From Euphorbia lathyris (Eukaryota > Streptophyta > Magnoliopsida > Malpighiales > Euphorbiaceae): a stretch of DNA of 64,000 nt. The notes beneath the pieces were generated by a model that saw only the letters and a program-made list of their open reading frames with translations, was not told where the DNA came from and made no database searches. The position numbers and the translations under genes were made by a program. Location: positions 82,335,001 to 82,399,000 of the forward strand of contig NC_088913.1 of assembly GCF_963576675.1 (NCBI RefSeq), read 5' to 3'. The first letter of the stretch is position 1. Each line of letters starts with the position of its first letter. Below, piece after piece: positions 22,747 through 35,158 of this stretch.

Positions 22747-23709
22747 CTAGGTGTATGCTTCTACTCGCGTTAGGAACTCGAACTCCTTAACAAATAACCC
22801 GTACCTACAAAACGGATTAAGAGCCTCTAATAAGTTTAGTGAAAGTAGGAGGTCGAATTTAAACATATTATGAAAAAGTTTGGTTTGCTCCCTTTTGGAT
22901 TCTCTTGGTAGGTCGAAGAGAATGAAAACTTCTGAGCATGAAGCAAACCTAAACTTTTCTAATTTTTGAGGAAAAGGTAGTTGAGACACACAAGTTTTGA
23001 TTTGATCTTTTATCTCTATCACATGATTTAGAATTTCAGATTTTGAACCGGGGTTGCTTACCGCTTCCGGTTCCTCACTTACCTCGAGTGATGCATGTGA
23101 TAGTGGACTTGGTTCTACCTTTTTGTCATTCCTCAAGGAGATGGCTTGAGCTGATTCCCTTTGTGGGATTTCTATGTTCTCCTTTATGCCTGGGAGAGCA
23201 TCTCGGGATTGCTCTTGCATCTCATGGTTTATTTGAGCCAATTGGTTGCTCAAGTCCTTGCAAACCTCCTCGTTGATTGTAAGTCGGGCTAATATTCCTT
23301 TCAAAAGGGACAGCACCTCATCTCGTGAGCTAGAGGGTTGTGGAGGAACTTGGCTTGCTTGTTCGTAAGGGAACATTCCCAATTCGTTTTCCCTGTGCTC
23401 ATTAACAAACCTATTTGGAGGCCTCAACATGTTAGGGTTCCCGTAGGACAGATTTGAGTGTTGAGGTCTCCTCCAATCACTACCATAAAAGCTGTAAGAA
23501 TTGGGGTTAGAATTATACCTTTGGTGATTACCCACAAAACTTACACTTTCATTGGTGTTGAGGCTCAGTTTCGTCATCAAGATATCCATTTTCTCATTTA
23601 AGTTGGCCATGGAGGGATTGGGAGCCTCATTCTCCAGGGCATGAATGTATTGTCTTGATGGGATAGTAAACTTTTGAGCTTGCCACTCGACTCTTTCTTG
23701 CCAATTCAT
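22747..23709 (-). pseudogene. E3 shortened gag-derived ORF
   Basis: This open frame of 320 residues starts at ATG 23709 (MNWQERVEWQAQKFTIPS). It matches the second half of E1 and E2 gag: MANLNEKMDILMTKLS, the Asn/Tyr-rich segment, NRFVNEHRENELGMFPYEQ and VCKDLSNQLAQIN. It then matches the gag-protease linker up to SQLPFPQKLEKF. The capsid half is missing and the CCHC zinc knuckle between SLNTNE and VSFVGN is deleted. The last about 60 residues, ending EFEFLTRVEAYT, come from a different part of pol or are new after an internal deletion. Whether it is translated or useful is unknown. Confidence 0.7.
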
Positions 23710-23915
23710 TGATCAGAGAATGCTGAGAAAAAGTGAAGTTCTAGCACAAAAGTTGATAAGTAAAAGTATATAGAACAAATACAAAAGATATGAACAAGTA
23801 TAGAAGTTATAAAGAATTATATATAAACAAGTATAAACGATATAAACAAAGGATATTCACAAGGAATGCCTAAACTAACAAATCGACCTTTGGTTCGATA
23901 TTTCAGAAGAAATAA

Positions 23916-23934
23916 ATCCCCGGCAACGGCGCCA
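23916..23934 (-). other. E3 primer-binding site (tRNA-Asp type)
   Basis: The sequence is identical to the E2 site (minus TGGCGCCGTTGCCGGGGAT), six bases from the 5' LTR at 23941. The leader at 23710-23915 has no other feature. Confidence 0.85.
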
Positions 23935-23940
23935 AAAACT

Positions 23941-25693
23941 TGATGCGGCCTCGCGCGGTTGTGGAGCGAGGCCGATCTTAGGGATAAGTGTACCCCGTCG
24001 TTATCAAGTAATAAATTTCTGGTTTAGTCCAGGTTATCGTCCACAGGATTTATTTCTGCAAGTATCGAGTTACTTGGTTTCAGGTGTTATCTAGGCTTAG
24101 GGGGTTTTGAGTTGGTTTTTCTAAGTTAATCTACTCCTTGGTCGAATTATACTATCCCTAACTAAGTTATCTGATTCTAACTAAGTTATTCTACGCCTAA
24201 TTAAGTTACTCTACCCCTAATTAAGTTAAACTACTCCTAAGTGATCTTTTACCAATGCAATTATCCGAAGGAACATGAAGGGATACGATGATAATGAAAA
24301 TAGATTGTTTAAGCAATTGAATTAAAACCTGAGTCACTTGTGTCCGAGGCGATTAACCCGACCTATCCTCCTAAAGTCCCTAGTTCGTGATTCCCTTGTA
24401 AGGCCGAAACTAGCTCTAAGGCTCAGCAATTTGGGCTTAATCTTCTATAGGGTCGTCAATCCTATAGGCACTGACTAGGTCAGATTCAGCTCGCAATATG
24501 TGCCAACTTGATTTTGGGATTATCGAATGAGTTAAACCAATCAGACAAAGCGTAAGACAAAGATTAAAGCATTAAAACAATTGAATGAACAAGAACTATA
24601 ATATATATCAAAGATGAAAGTATTGTCACGAAGTTACAATGAGCCTAGGATTCATAACATGTATCGGAGGCTAGACAGAATATAAAAGAAGAAAAATCCC
24701 TTTCAGGGAACCTGTCTACCAATGCAGGCATCTTCCTAGGACTTAAGGATGGAGCTTGAGCAATCCTCGGTGAACGGAGCTTCGGAGGTGTCTTCAATGG
24801 AGGTTTGAAGGATATGGAGGAGGTGGAGAGGGTTTCTCAAGATGAAAAGATAAGAAAATTACAAAGATAAAAGATACTAATTTACATTGGAAAAACTCTA
24901 TTTATAGGCGTGGCTCGGCCCTCTTTTTGACCTATTTTTGTGTCTTTATGCAGGTAGGAAGTCGTGGGGTCCGTCGTGGCATCGTGGGGGCAGAATTGGT
25001 CTTTTTGACCAACTCCCGCAGGTCTGCTCGCCGAGCAGACCTCTGGCGGCCTGCTCGGCGAGCAGGCATCCTGCTCGCCCGAGCAGGCCTCTGGTGGCCT
25101 GCTCGGCGAGCGGGCATGGCCTGCTCGGCGAGCAAGCCTCCAGGGGCTTGCTCGGCGAGCAGGCATGGCCTGCCCGGCGAGCAAGCCTCCAGGGGCCTGC
25201 TCGGTGAGCAGGTATGGCCTGCCCAGCGAGTAGTCCTCTAGGGGCCTGCTCGGTGAGCAGGCATGGCCTACGGAGGCCCGCTCGTCGAGCATTCTTGCCC
25301 AGTATGCCCCCGCGTGCTTGCCGACTGGCGTCGATGCCTTTTTCGTCCGAACTTATACCTGCGCATGTACATAAAATCCAGATAACATTAGTCCAAAGGC
25401 TAAATTGACCCGCCAATCGCTTATTTTGAGCAAACGCTTCGTTTGGTGCGACTTTTGACGGACCAATTAGCTTCAAAAGATAACGGAATCATACTATGCA
25501 TGCTATTTTGGCCGTAATTGCCTAAATTGGTCATAAAACGAGCCTAAACAACGAAAAATAAATAAAACATTTCTAATTCCTAACTAACTCACACAAAAGC
25601 ATTTAAATGCGAGAAATGCTCACTTATTAACTAAATAATGCTAAAACCCGTCCTAAAACCGTACCCAAAGATAGGGGGTTTTGACCCCTATTA
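23941..25693 (-). repeat. E3 5' LTR with expanded palindrome array at 25024-25291
   Basis: It is 1753 bp, about 160 bp longer than its partner, because the palindrome array has some ten units here against about five in the left LTR. Several units have decayed through CpG changes (TGCCCGGCGAGCAAG, TGCTCGGTGAGCAGG). Spacers alternate between CATGGCC and CCTCCAGGGGCC types. Confidence 0.9.
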
Positions 25694-25698
25694 GTAAT

Positions 25699-26353
25699 GG
25701 CTTGATAATGTTCTGTGTGGAATGAAGCAACTGAAGGGCTCTATTTATAGAGACGTCTGAGACATCGGTCATTTCAAATTTCGAAATAACCGTTGGAGGG
25801 AAACGGCTTCCTGTCGTTGTCACTCAGTTTTGCTCAGAGCTCTTGGCCAATCAGATTTGAGTATCTTCTGTCCTCGGTCAGTGTTGAGCAGCTTTTAGTC
25901 AGCTTGGCAGAATGTCTCTCCATTTATGGTAAGGTCAACTAGACAGCGTTCTGTGTCTTCTGAACTTTACCTAAAGTGGAAACACTTTGTCTGGAAGTTG
26001 TTCTTGCTCAGCTGCTGTCTTGTACTCTTTGTCGATTCAACTCAGCGACTTCACTCCGAAGTTTTTCAACGAAGGTCTTCTAGATCCTTCTCTTGCTGAG
26101 TTGCATTTTGATCATAACGACAGCGTTTTGCACACGCGGGCCGAGTTGTCTTGATCTGTTTGACTTGGGCCTTGACTTCCGTATGGGCCTTGGGCTTTTT
26201 ATTCTTTATGTCTTATAAACAATTTTAACTCAACATTGAACAAACACATTAGTATAACAAATCAAAGCATTTAAACTTAGTGTGTTTAGATTATATTTAA
26301 TTTTACTTAAACAATTTTGTCAAATCAAAATCATGTGGAAAGGTGTTTCAACA
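25699..26353 (-). repeat. SIRE-1 3' LTR, second part
   Basis: It matches 35844-36498 and ends TGTTTCAACA at 26353. A TATA-like CTCTATTTATAG (minus CTATAAATAGAG) lies near 25739-25750. Confidence 0.9.
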
Positions 26354-26902
26354 AACTCCCCCATTTTGATGTTGGCAAAACTATTTAGCGAGGAACTCAG
26401 TGTTGAGCTCCCCCATGATAGTTGACCTATTATTGCTTAGCAAACTCCCCCGTTAGGGTTGAGCTACTGACTTAGTTTTTAACTCTAAACATTCTAAGGT
26501 TTAATCGAGTATGTCTAAGGTCAGTTTTCAGATATATGTCAGCTCATGGAACATATTCTATTTTACTCAGTATTAAGCGGAAGGTGTAACATTTAAAGAG
26601 CACTGAGTAATTATTTTGTTCAATGGTTTTTATGAGACAATGTTTTGTAAGCATTCAGGACAATGTCAAACATTTGATCAGCATGGGATACAATCAACAA
26701 GTATTATAGACAGTAAACACCGTTGATTTAGTTGAAGATACATAATAACATAATACTCGGCATCATATGAAATAACTCAAGTTAGGATAAAGGATGCAAG
26801 TATTGTATTAAAGTGAAGTAGTCAGCATACATAGCAAAGGATGAGCATAAAAAGAACATATAGACTACAGACTAAGTTAAACAAAACTGAGCTAGCCTAT
26901 TT
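26354..26902 (-). other. SIRE-1 polypurine tract and 3' noncoding region
   Basis: At 26354-26367 the minus strand reads AAAATGGGGGAGTT, the polypurine tract next to the LTR. A second G-rich tract occurs near 26440-26452 (minus AACGGGGGAGTTTG). No gene is seen. Confidence 0.8.
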
Positions 26903-29734
26903 CTACTTCTTTTTCTTTTGCCTAGACTGACTGCTTCTAGGAGCCTCGTGCTGAGTTCTAGCTTGTTCTTTCTCCCCCGTTTTGTCAGCATCGGGAGGAG
27001 CAGGAATTCTAAAAGAGTCGGTTAAGACAGCGGCGGTTAGCACGGTGGACAGCTCCTTAAGTTTGTCGGCACTTTCATTAATGCCGTCAAAGACAATAAC
27101 GCCTTCATTCAAGACCTCTTTTGGTATGCCGATTTCAGCAGCGCTGAGCAGGCTCAGTATGTAGGCTTGAGACTTACCTACCCAAGTAATTGAATCTGTC
27201 AGGGCAGCAAAGACTTGATGAAAGGTCTTGAGCAGTGCTGAGTCATAGTATTGGCGCTGGATATTATTATGACGCACATGTGTGAAGGTCCTTTGGGTAG
27301 TGACCAGAATCTCATTCTACTTCATCTGGTCAGTGTCCATCTCTTGTTTATTTAAGTTCAGCCGACGAACTGCTTCGCTTATTTGCTCCACTGAGCATTG
27401 AGAGTAGGAGGCCAGCTGATTGTTGGTCTTGATTTGCTCAGTGTGAAGCTGGGCAAAAAGCATCTTAACTTCATCAGAAGTGGCATACTGAGTATTCGAA
27501 GCTGACAAGGTCTGAAATTGGCCTTGAAGAGTGTTAAGATGTTGAACAGTTATCAGTTGGAGCTCAGCTAGCTTGGTTATAGAGTCCTGCTTGGGCTGAT
27601 GTGATTGAATTGAAATCATATCACTTAGCAGATCCTTCAGTCCTTTAACCTCATTTAAGAGTTGAGTGACCTGAGACAGCTGAGTTGATGCATTGTTACT
27701 AGACCCAGCAGTAGGTTGAGCAGATTGATGAATGTCCTTAATTAATGACTGCACCGAGTTGATGAGTTTTCTACCAGACTCGGTGGCATGCAGATAGTTT
27801 AGGGATTCATCATCATGTTGCCTAGTTTCCTCAGTATGACCAGTTTGTGGAGGAGTCAGAGTTATGATAGGGTCAGTGACTGGAAGTGTGTTTTCAATCT
27901 GCACTTAATGTTCTGGAAGAGTTGATTGATCGGCAGTAGTGATGGTTGGTGAAGTAGTAATCCTAATGCTATTAGTGATGATTGGTGCAGGAATATTCTG
28001 AGTCAGCACAGTGCTTGGAGCAGCAGTATTGACGAGAACTCTCTCGATATGACTCGTTGAGTTAGCGGAAGCATTCAAGTCAGCTTGTTCCTTTAGTGAA
28101 GAAACAGAGGCTTGCTTTTCAAGAGAAGCTTATTGAGAAGAAGGTGTTTGCTTACTGAAAAACTTAAGCTTAAGAGAAGAAGGATCTTTAGTCGGCTTTT
28201 GAACAGGAAGGTCAATGACAGACTTCTGACTTGCCTTAACTAATCTTCTTCTGCGAGGAGTGTCAGCTTGGATAGACTCTCCTAAGTGAGAAGGAGAAGT
28301 CTCTTCTTGATCAGCATTAAGCTGATTAGCTTGTTCTTGTACTTTATCTGCACCCAACTCAGTATTAGTTGGGTCAGCAGCTTCTTCTTCACTAGCTGTC
28401 TCCTCAGCGTCATCCTGACCGCTTTCTTCTTCTTCTTCTTCTTCATCCTGATCTGAGTTATCTAATTCTTCTTCCACCTGAGTGATGAAGTGATCATCCA
28501 GTTCCACATCATCTTCTTGATGCTCAGCTTCAGTTCCTTGACACTGTGTGTAGTGAGAATCACCAGGAACGATGATGTCAGTGGGGATAGCATCAATTGG
28601 GGTCAGCTCTGAAGACTTTTTCTTCTTCAGAGGTTGCTCAGCATCCAGTCTTTCCTCTGAATCAGGCTCATCTTGCCTGCTTCTCTTCTCAGCTGACATA
28701 GGTCTCTCCTGACCTTTTTGAGCAGCTGACTTAAGCTTCTTGGCCTGAGGCTCAGCCTTCTTTGAAGGAGTCCCAACAGCTTTCCTCTTTCGGGCAGCTG
28801 GAGCCTTTGTCCTTTTGCCCTTCTTTGGGACAGTTGTCTCCTCATCAGCCTCATCAGTATTTTTGCCTTTCTTAATTGGTTGGTCATACTTCAAGGCACG
28901 CAGCGAAGCCGCTGTGATCTCAGACCCTTGGGCCTCAGTTTCCTCGAAGAGATCAATTTGATGATCTTTGAGGATTCTGGTTATGAGTGAGCCCAGCCTT
29001 AAAGTTCCAGTGCTCCTCTGGAAGCCGGCTATTAAGAAAACTGGCATGTTGATGGGCTTGTAGGTCAGCATATACCATATGAAGCATTGCTCGAAATTTG
29101 TCGCTGAGCTAGTACAGTTAATCTTGGGGTAGATGTAATTGGTCAGCAGATAGTGTGCCATCTTTTGGTGCTGGCCCATTGATGAACTTGAGATTTCTCC
29201 AGAATGGCCAGCGGGCTTGCAGAAGGTGGCAACATACCCAGTTCCTTCATGATCACCCTTCCTTCTCAGCTTTGTTCCCTCATTCTTCAATTTCAGCAAA
29301 TTTGCAAGGTAGGTAGGGTTGATGAAGATTGTTTTCTCCTTTACCACGGTTACTAGGTAGTCCTGGTTATCGTTAGCAACCCGTAAGTTGTGGTAGAATT
29401 CCCTTACTAGGTCAGGGTAAGTGGGATCTCTAATGGAGAATAGCTCGGTCCAGCCATTCTTCGATATCCATTCACAGAATGGTTGCTCGGTTGTTACGAA
29501 GGCCTCAGAGAACCATCGTGAGAAGTCTATTTTGCATTCCCTAACGTCTGCGAAGACTTTGGTGTAGGTTTTGACCTTGGTCGGCTTTCCCTTAGAGGAG
29601 GTGGCTTGGCTGGCTATGCCTTTGCTCGACGTAGTGACCTTTGTGGTTTCAGGCGAAGTAGTTTGCCTGGAAGGTTCATCGGAACTGGTCTTAGGGTGAC
29701 CGGCACCGGAGATGTTAACGGAAACCTTAGTCAT
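26903..29734 (-). pseudogene. SIRE-1 env-position ORF (Transposase_32-like plus coiled-coil), three stops
   Basis: It starts at ATG 29734 (MTKVSVNISGAGHPK). The N-terminal domain (about residues 45-260) has PFCEWISKNGWTELFSIRD, DLVREFYHNLRVANDN, FINPTYLANLLKL and FEQCFIWYMLTYKPINMPVF, which resembles the 'putative plant transposon protein' family (Transposase_32). Basic segments (KKGKRTKAPAARKRKA) and a long acidic, Glu/Asp-rich stretch follow. The C-terminal third is Gln/Leu-rich and likely helical. It lies where SIRE elements carry their env-like ORF, but no clear signal peptide or membrane segment is visible. In-frame stops lie near 28130, 27904 and 27317. It is co-linear with 47356-50172 in SIRE-2. 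Molecular role unknown. Confidence 0.75.
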
Positions 29735-29837
29735 AGTTTCAGAAAAAGATTGGGAAGCTTTGAGAGTGTTTAGAGAGAGAATGCTTATGCCAGAAGATTC
29801 GGTAAGTGTAAAGCGATAACAATGTGGATTTGCCCAT

Positions 29838-29947
29838 TATTTATAGCGGTGAAAAGTGGATCTTATCGAATCCATATGTCAGTTTTGCCTTGGAATTGTC
29901 AACCGACAATGATCCTGGCTTTTATGACACATTCAGCGCATACGTCA
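29838..29947 (-). promoter_or_regulatory. Candidate internal promoter before the SIRE-1 env-position ORF
   Basis: On the minus strand a TGACGTA motif (29947-29941) is followed 95 bp later by a TATA box CTATAAATA (29846-29838), and the ATG at 29734 is about 104 bp further on. The same order and spacing occurs in SIRE-2 (47141-47255). It lies in the 485-bp gap between pol and the ORF. This is inferred from sequence only. Confidence 0.5.
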
Positions 29948-30219
29948 TCCTAGGTGGCTATTCGCGTGCTCTAGCATTAAATGCAACGGATCTTATACTC
30001 AGCGTTTAGAATACTAAGCGTTTTATATTCTGAGTGGTCAGTTTTATACATACAGATGATTTCTCAGTTTGAGATAACTACTCGGTGCCAATGTTTGCTC
30101 AGTATGTGATATTTATTCATTTAGCATTAAACACTCGGTATACATTTATTCACTCAGCAAATAATGGATCATTCAGCATGTTAATTCACTCAGCATGATT
30201 CTATATTAAGAGCTGCAAT

Positions 30220-33200
30220 TTACTGAAGAGGATTAAAAATACCAATGGCTTCTCTCAGTATGCTGAACTGTTCACGGGCCAGTGGTTTTGTGAAGATATC
30301 CGCAAGCTGCTCATCCGTTGGGACGTAGGTCAGCTTTATCTCACCCTTGAGTACATGGTCTCTAATGAAGAGATGTCTTATGTTGACATGCTTCATCCTG
30401 CTGTGTTGAATTGGGTTCTTGGATAGATCAATTGCACTTTTGTTGTCACATTTGACCTCAATTGTCTTTGTTTGAACATCATAGTCTTCAAGCTGTTGCT
30501 TAATCCATAAGACTTGAGCAACACAGTGTCCAGCAGCAATGTACTCAGCTTCAGTGGTAGACAAGGCTACTGACGCCTACTTCTTGCTGAACCAGGATAC
30601 AAGACAGCTTCCTAAGAAATGACATCCTCCAGATGTGCTTTTCCGTTCTAGCTTGTCTCGTCCATAGTCAGCGTCAGTGTATCCAACGAGTGTAAAGCCA
30701 TGCGTGTTGGGATACCATAAACATGCGTTCACTGAGCTTTGCAAATATCTAAGGATTCTTTTTACAGCTATGTAATGAGATTCCTTAGGGTTAGATTGAT
30801 ATCTAGCATAGTAGCATACTGAGAACTGAATGTCCGGTCTACTTGCTGTTAAGTAAAGTAGAGAGCCTATCATACCTCGATACAATTTGCTGTCTACCGA
30901 CTTACCATTTTCGTCAGCACAGAGGACAGTGTCAGTGCCCATAGTAGTGGATATTGGCTTGCAATTTTCAAGATCATATTTCTTCAATATCTCCTTGGCA
31001 TATTTAGCTTGACTGATGAAGATGCCATTTTTCCCTTGTTTGATTTGAAGTCCATGGAAGAAGTTGAGTTCTCCCATCATCGACATTTCAAACTCAGTCT
31101 GCATTTGCTTGCTAAATTCCTTGCACATTGACTCATTAGTAGCACCGAAAATAATATCATCAACATATATTTGAGCCAGCAGGGTATCTTTACCCTTTCT
31201 CTTAATGAATAAGGTTGTATCAGCTTTGCCCCTGACATAGTTTCTAGTCAGTAGGAAACTGGTCAGCCTCTCATACCAAGCACGTGGTGCTTGCTTGAGT
31301 CCGTATAGAGCCTTTTTGAGTTTATAAACGTGGTTTGGGAATTTAGGATCCTTAAACCCTGGAGGTTGATTAACATAAACTTCCTCGTTTATAACTCCAT
31401 TAAGGAATGCACTCTTAACGTCCATTTGAAACAGTTTAAAGTTCATATAGCTTGCATAAGCGCAATAAATTCTAATAGCCTCTAGCCTTGCCACTGGGGC
31501 AAAGGTCTCACCGTAGTCAATACCTTCTTGCTGACTATAGCCCCGAGCTACAAGCCTTGCTTTGTTCCTGACTATGTTTCCTTGCTTATCCAGCTTGTTG
31601 CGAAAGACCCATCTTGTTCCAATGGTCTTCTGACTCCTTGGATGTGGCACTAACTCCCATACATCGTTTCTTCTGAATTGGTCAAGTTCCTCTTGCATTA
31701 CGCTCATCCAGAATTCATCTTCCTCAGCATCAACGAAGTTCTTAGGTTCCTGAACTGAGACGAAGGCTACGTTGCTGAGGTATCTCCTGAGTTGATTTAT
31801 TGTCATCAGGGTATTCTCAGCGGCATCAAGAATAGCACTCTCTGAGTGTCCTCTTGGTATTCTTATCTCCTTTGGTAGATTTATGTCTTGTGCTGTCTGT
31901 GTTTCAACAATCTCTGCAGGTGAAGACTGGTCAGTGAAAACAATATTTGGTTCACTTTTACCTTTGGTCAGCCCTTGAGGGAATGACTCAGCGGATGTAT
32001 CTTGATCAGCGGGTATTGAGTGTGGATCATCCTCGGTCAGTGGCAGATATCTTCCTGCAGGGTTAGTTTCGTCGAACTCAACATGTACTGACTCTTCTAA
32101 AACTTGAGTTCATTTATTAAAAACTCTGTATGTTTTGCTGTTTGTTGAGTAGCCTAAAAAGATAGCTTCATCAGCTTTTGAGTCAAACTTAGCTAGGCTA
32201 TCTTTGGTGTTTAAAATAAAACATTTACAGCCAAAGGCACGAAAGTATCCAATGTTGGGCTTTCGTCCTTTCCAAAGTTCGTAGGGGGTTTTCTTTAGTA
32301 TAGGTCTAACAAGAGCCCTATTAAGAATATAGCACGCTGTGTTAACAGCTTCTCCCCAAAAGTACTTTGGAAGCCTATGCTCACTCAGCATTGTCCTGGC
32401 TATTTCAACCAAGGTTCTGTTCTTCCTTTCAACAACCCCATTTTGTTGAGGCGTCCTAGGAGCAGAAAAGTTATGGTCACTGCCGCTGGCTTCACAGAAT
32501 TCAACAAACTATTGGTTTTTGAATTCTCCACCATTATCACTTCGGATGTGAGCCAATTTTAGGTCTTTATCATTTTCAAGTTTTCTAACCAAAATTGAAA
32601 ATGTCTCAAAGGTTTCATCCTTGCTACTCAGCAAGATGACCCAAGTGTACCGAGAGAAGTCATCTATAATGACCAAGGAAAATCTTCTTCCACCCAGACT
32701 CAGCGGCTGGACTGGACCGAAGAGATCCAAGTGTAGTAACTCTAACAGACGCTTAGTTGAGACAATATTTTTACTATGAAAAGATTGTTTGGTTTGTTTT
32801 CCAGCTTGGCAAGCGTGGCATAGTTGATCTTTTTCAAATTTAAGTTCTGGCAGTCCCTCAACCAATTGCTTTCTTGCTAATTTGGCCAGGAGGTCCATGC
32901 TTACATGACCAAGTCTCCTGTGCCATAGCCAGGAATTTTCTTCCTTTGAAACTAAGCATACAGTTTTTGAAAACTTTTTCTCCAAGTTCAGCATGAAGAC
33001 ATTATCAATGCGAGGGGCAGTTAAAATCAACTCCTTAGTTTTACCCTCGTATATTTTACATCCAGTGTCATCAAATATAACTTTTCTCCCATTATCACAT
33101 AGCTGAGCTACGCTGAGTAAGTTATATTTGAGTCCGCTGACTAGGGAGACTGACTCAATAGTAGGATTACCTCCAACGGTTCCTGACCCTACTATCTTAC

Positions 33201-33348
33201 CCTTTTTGTTGTCTCCAAAACTTACGCTTCCTCCTCGTTTATGCTCGAATGTGATGAACTGAGTTTCATCACCAGTCATATGCCTTGAGCATGCGCTGTC
33301 AATATACCACATCTTTGACTTCTCGGCACATCTCAGGCTTACCTGCAA
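30220..33348 (-). pseudogene. SIRE-1 pol (PR, INT, RT, RNase H), three or more stops
   Basis: It begins in the new frame just after the gag stop. Protease: WYIDSACSRHMTG. GAG-pre-integrase: WLWHRRLGHVSMDLLAKL, then HACQAGKQT. Integrase acidic residues: LDLFGPVQ, IRSDNGGEF and, after a stop, [14 protein letters not shown] has [31 protein letters not shown] and the catalytic YVDDIIFG. RNase H has [17 protein letters not shown] and [12 protein letters not shown], then [18 protein letters not shown]. In-frame stops lie at about 32509, 32110 and 30577, all in a single frame. The gene is in copia order (INT before RT). It is about 90 percent or more identical to SIRE-2 pol by eye. Confidence 0.88.
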
Positions 33349-33353
33349 TGTAA

Positions 33354-35096
33354 CTAGTTACTCTTAGGTACCCAATTCTTTTTGGGTCCTTGCTTGTTAT
33401 GTTCAACAGGTAAAGCATCATATTTAATTTTATGGCGACATACTTGGACAGTATGGCCATTCTTTCCACAGAAGTCACAGCTGACCTTCCGTTTAGGATT
33501 TTTCACTGACTGGTCAGCACCCCAGTGCTGAGCATGCCAGCACACCTTTGTGGTGTGTCCTTTCTTCCCACAGAAGTCACACTGGACTTTCCGCTGAGGA
33601 TTTCATCTCTACTGACCAGTACCTCGGTACTGAGTATTCAGAGGAATATTTCTTTTGTTTGGAACCTTTAGTTGGTTCTGGATAGTTGTGACGTCCTTTC
33701 TTAGTTTCTCAGAAACTGATTGGACTTCAGAGACAGACTTATGTATGATCTCCATGTTATCATTCAAAGTTGAGTTGTCCTGAAGAAGGAATCTGAGGTC
33801 ACTCAACTTGACCTCTTCAACCTCGTCACAACGCCTGCTGAGTGCTCTAACTTTCTTGTTACACTTTTTGACAAGTGTGTAGAGATCACTCAGGGCATTA
33901 ACCATTTCATTTCTGAGCTGGGGAAGTGATATTACCTCATTTGATTGCTCCTCATCGTCAGATGCAATGGAGGGGTCAGCATGCTCAGAGATGCACGGCT
34001 CAGCAAGTTCATCAGCCATAAAGCAAATCTTTGCTGACTCAGTGGCATCAGCTTCTGATGATGAAGACTCATCGCTGTCGCTCCACATTGCCACCATTGC
34101 CTTTTTGCCGTTCTTCCTTTCTTTCCTCAGCGTGGGGCAGCTTGACTTGATATGGCCAGTTTGATGACATTCAAAGCATGTAATGGGCTTTGAGTTGTCC
34201 TTCTTGTATTTGCTGTCGCTGGACTCAGCTTTATACTTATCAAACTTTCTGTAAGGCTTCTTAGAATATTTGTCATTCTTTCTGAACAACCTTTTCATCT
34301 TCCTTGTGAACATAGCCATCTCTTCATCATCTGTTGAGCTCCCATCAGTGGAGTCAGCTTTCATGACAAGAGATTTTTGCTTCTTGTCTTCAGACTTTTC
34401 CTTCACCTCGAAATTCTTCATTGAGATCTCATGGGTCAGCAATGAGCCGATGAGTTCATCATATTTGTAGGTGGTTAAGTCTTGAGTTTCCTCAACAGCA
34501 GTCTTCTTTGCTTGCCAGTTTTTAGGAAGACTCCTAAGAATCTTCTTGACTTATTCTTCCTCAGTGAAGATCTTCCCAAGTCTCTTGAGCTCATTGATGA
34601 TGTTTGTAAATCTTGCATTCATGTCAGATATTCCTTCATCATCGTTCATTTCGAACAGCTCGTATAGTCTCATCTGCTGGTTCACCTTGGACTCCTTCAC
34701 TTTGTTGGTTCCTTCGTAGGTGACCTCCAGCTTTTTCCAGATCTCTTGCGCTAACTCACAACCTGATATCTTATTATATTCTGCAGCATCAAGCGCACAG
34801 TGAAGCATATTTATAGCCGAAGCGTGATTTTGTAGCTTCTTGAGATCATCCTCTGTCCATTTGGCCTCAGCTTTGACAACTGTTTGGCCAGCCACAACTT
34901 CAACAGGAACAAACGGGCCTTGGACTATTGAAAGCCATGCACTCATGTTTGTTGACTGAATAAAGTTTTTCATCCTATTCTTCCAGAAGGTGTAGTTAGA
35001 CCCGAAGAATAGGGGAGGCCGTGTAATGGACAGCCCCTCAGGTAAGATTTGAGTTGTCAGGTTTCCTGGGAGAAACCGAGTGCTATTTTCAGCCAT
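33354..35096 (-). pseudogene. SIRE-1 gag, several stops
   Basis: It starts at ATG 35096 (MAENSTRFLPGNLTTQ), 49 bases past the PBS. The N-terminal half has the copia gag signature YTFWKNRMKNFIQSTN and HCALDAAEYNKISGCE. Zinc knuckles are CFECHQTGHIKSSCP (near 34170), a second CDFCGKKGHTTKVC-like motif (near 33575) and CDFCGKNGHTVQVCR (near 33460), giving three CCHC motifs. A long helical region lies between the first and second. Stops lie at 34551 and as a pair near 33603-33609. The frame ends with TAG at 33354, and pol follows in a different frame. Confidence 0.85.
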
Positions 35097-35144
35097 AGTG
35101 GGGATCAGCTCAAGGTAGTTAAACCTTTAACAGTGAGATTTTCA

Positions 35145-35156
35145 GCTCTGATACCA
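35145..35156 (-). other. SIRE-1 primer-binding site (tRNA-iMet)
   Basis: The minus strand reads TGGTATCAGAGC, two bases inside the LTR. This is the standard copia priming site complementary to initiator tRNA-Met. Confidence 0.92.
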
Positions 35157-35158
35157 CT

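Larger units (their letters stand above)
19479..25693 (-). mobile_element. E3: minimal Athila-like non-autonomous element
   Basis: LTRs at 19479-21068 and 23941-25693 are flanked by TSD GTAAT (19474-19478 and 25694-25698). The LTRs are related to those of E2: same GTGTACCCCGTCG block, same palindrome type and same TTTTGACCCCTATCA end. The right terminus has mutated to CTATTA, and the left begins TGACGCGG instead of TGATGCGG. The interior of about 2.9 kb has a PBS, one shortened gag ORF and the family's 3' noncoding sequence. No pol is present. This is the deepest level of the nest. Confidence 0.9.
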
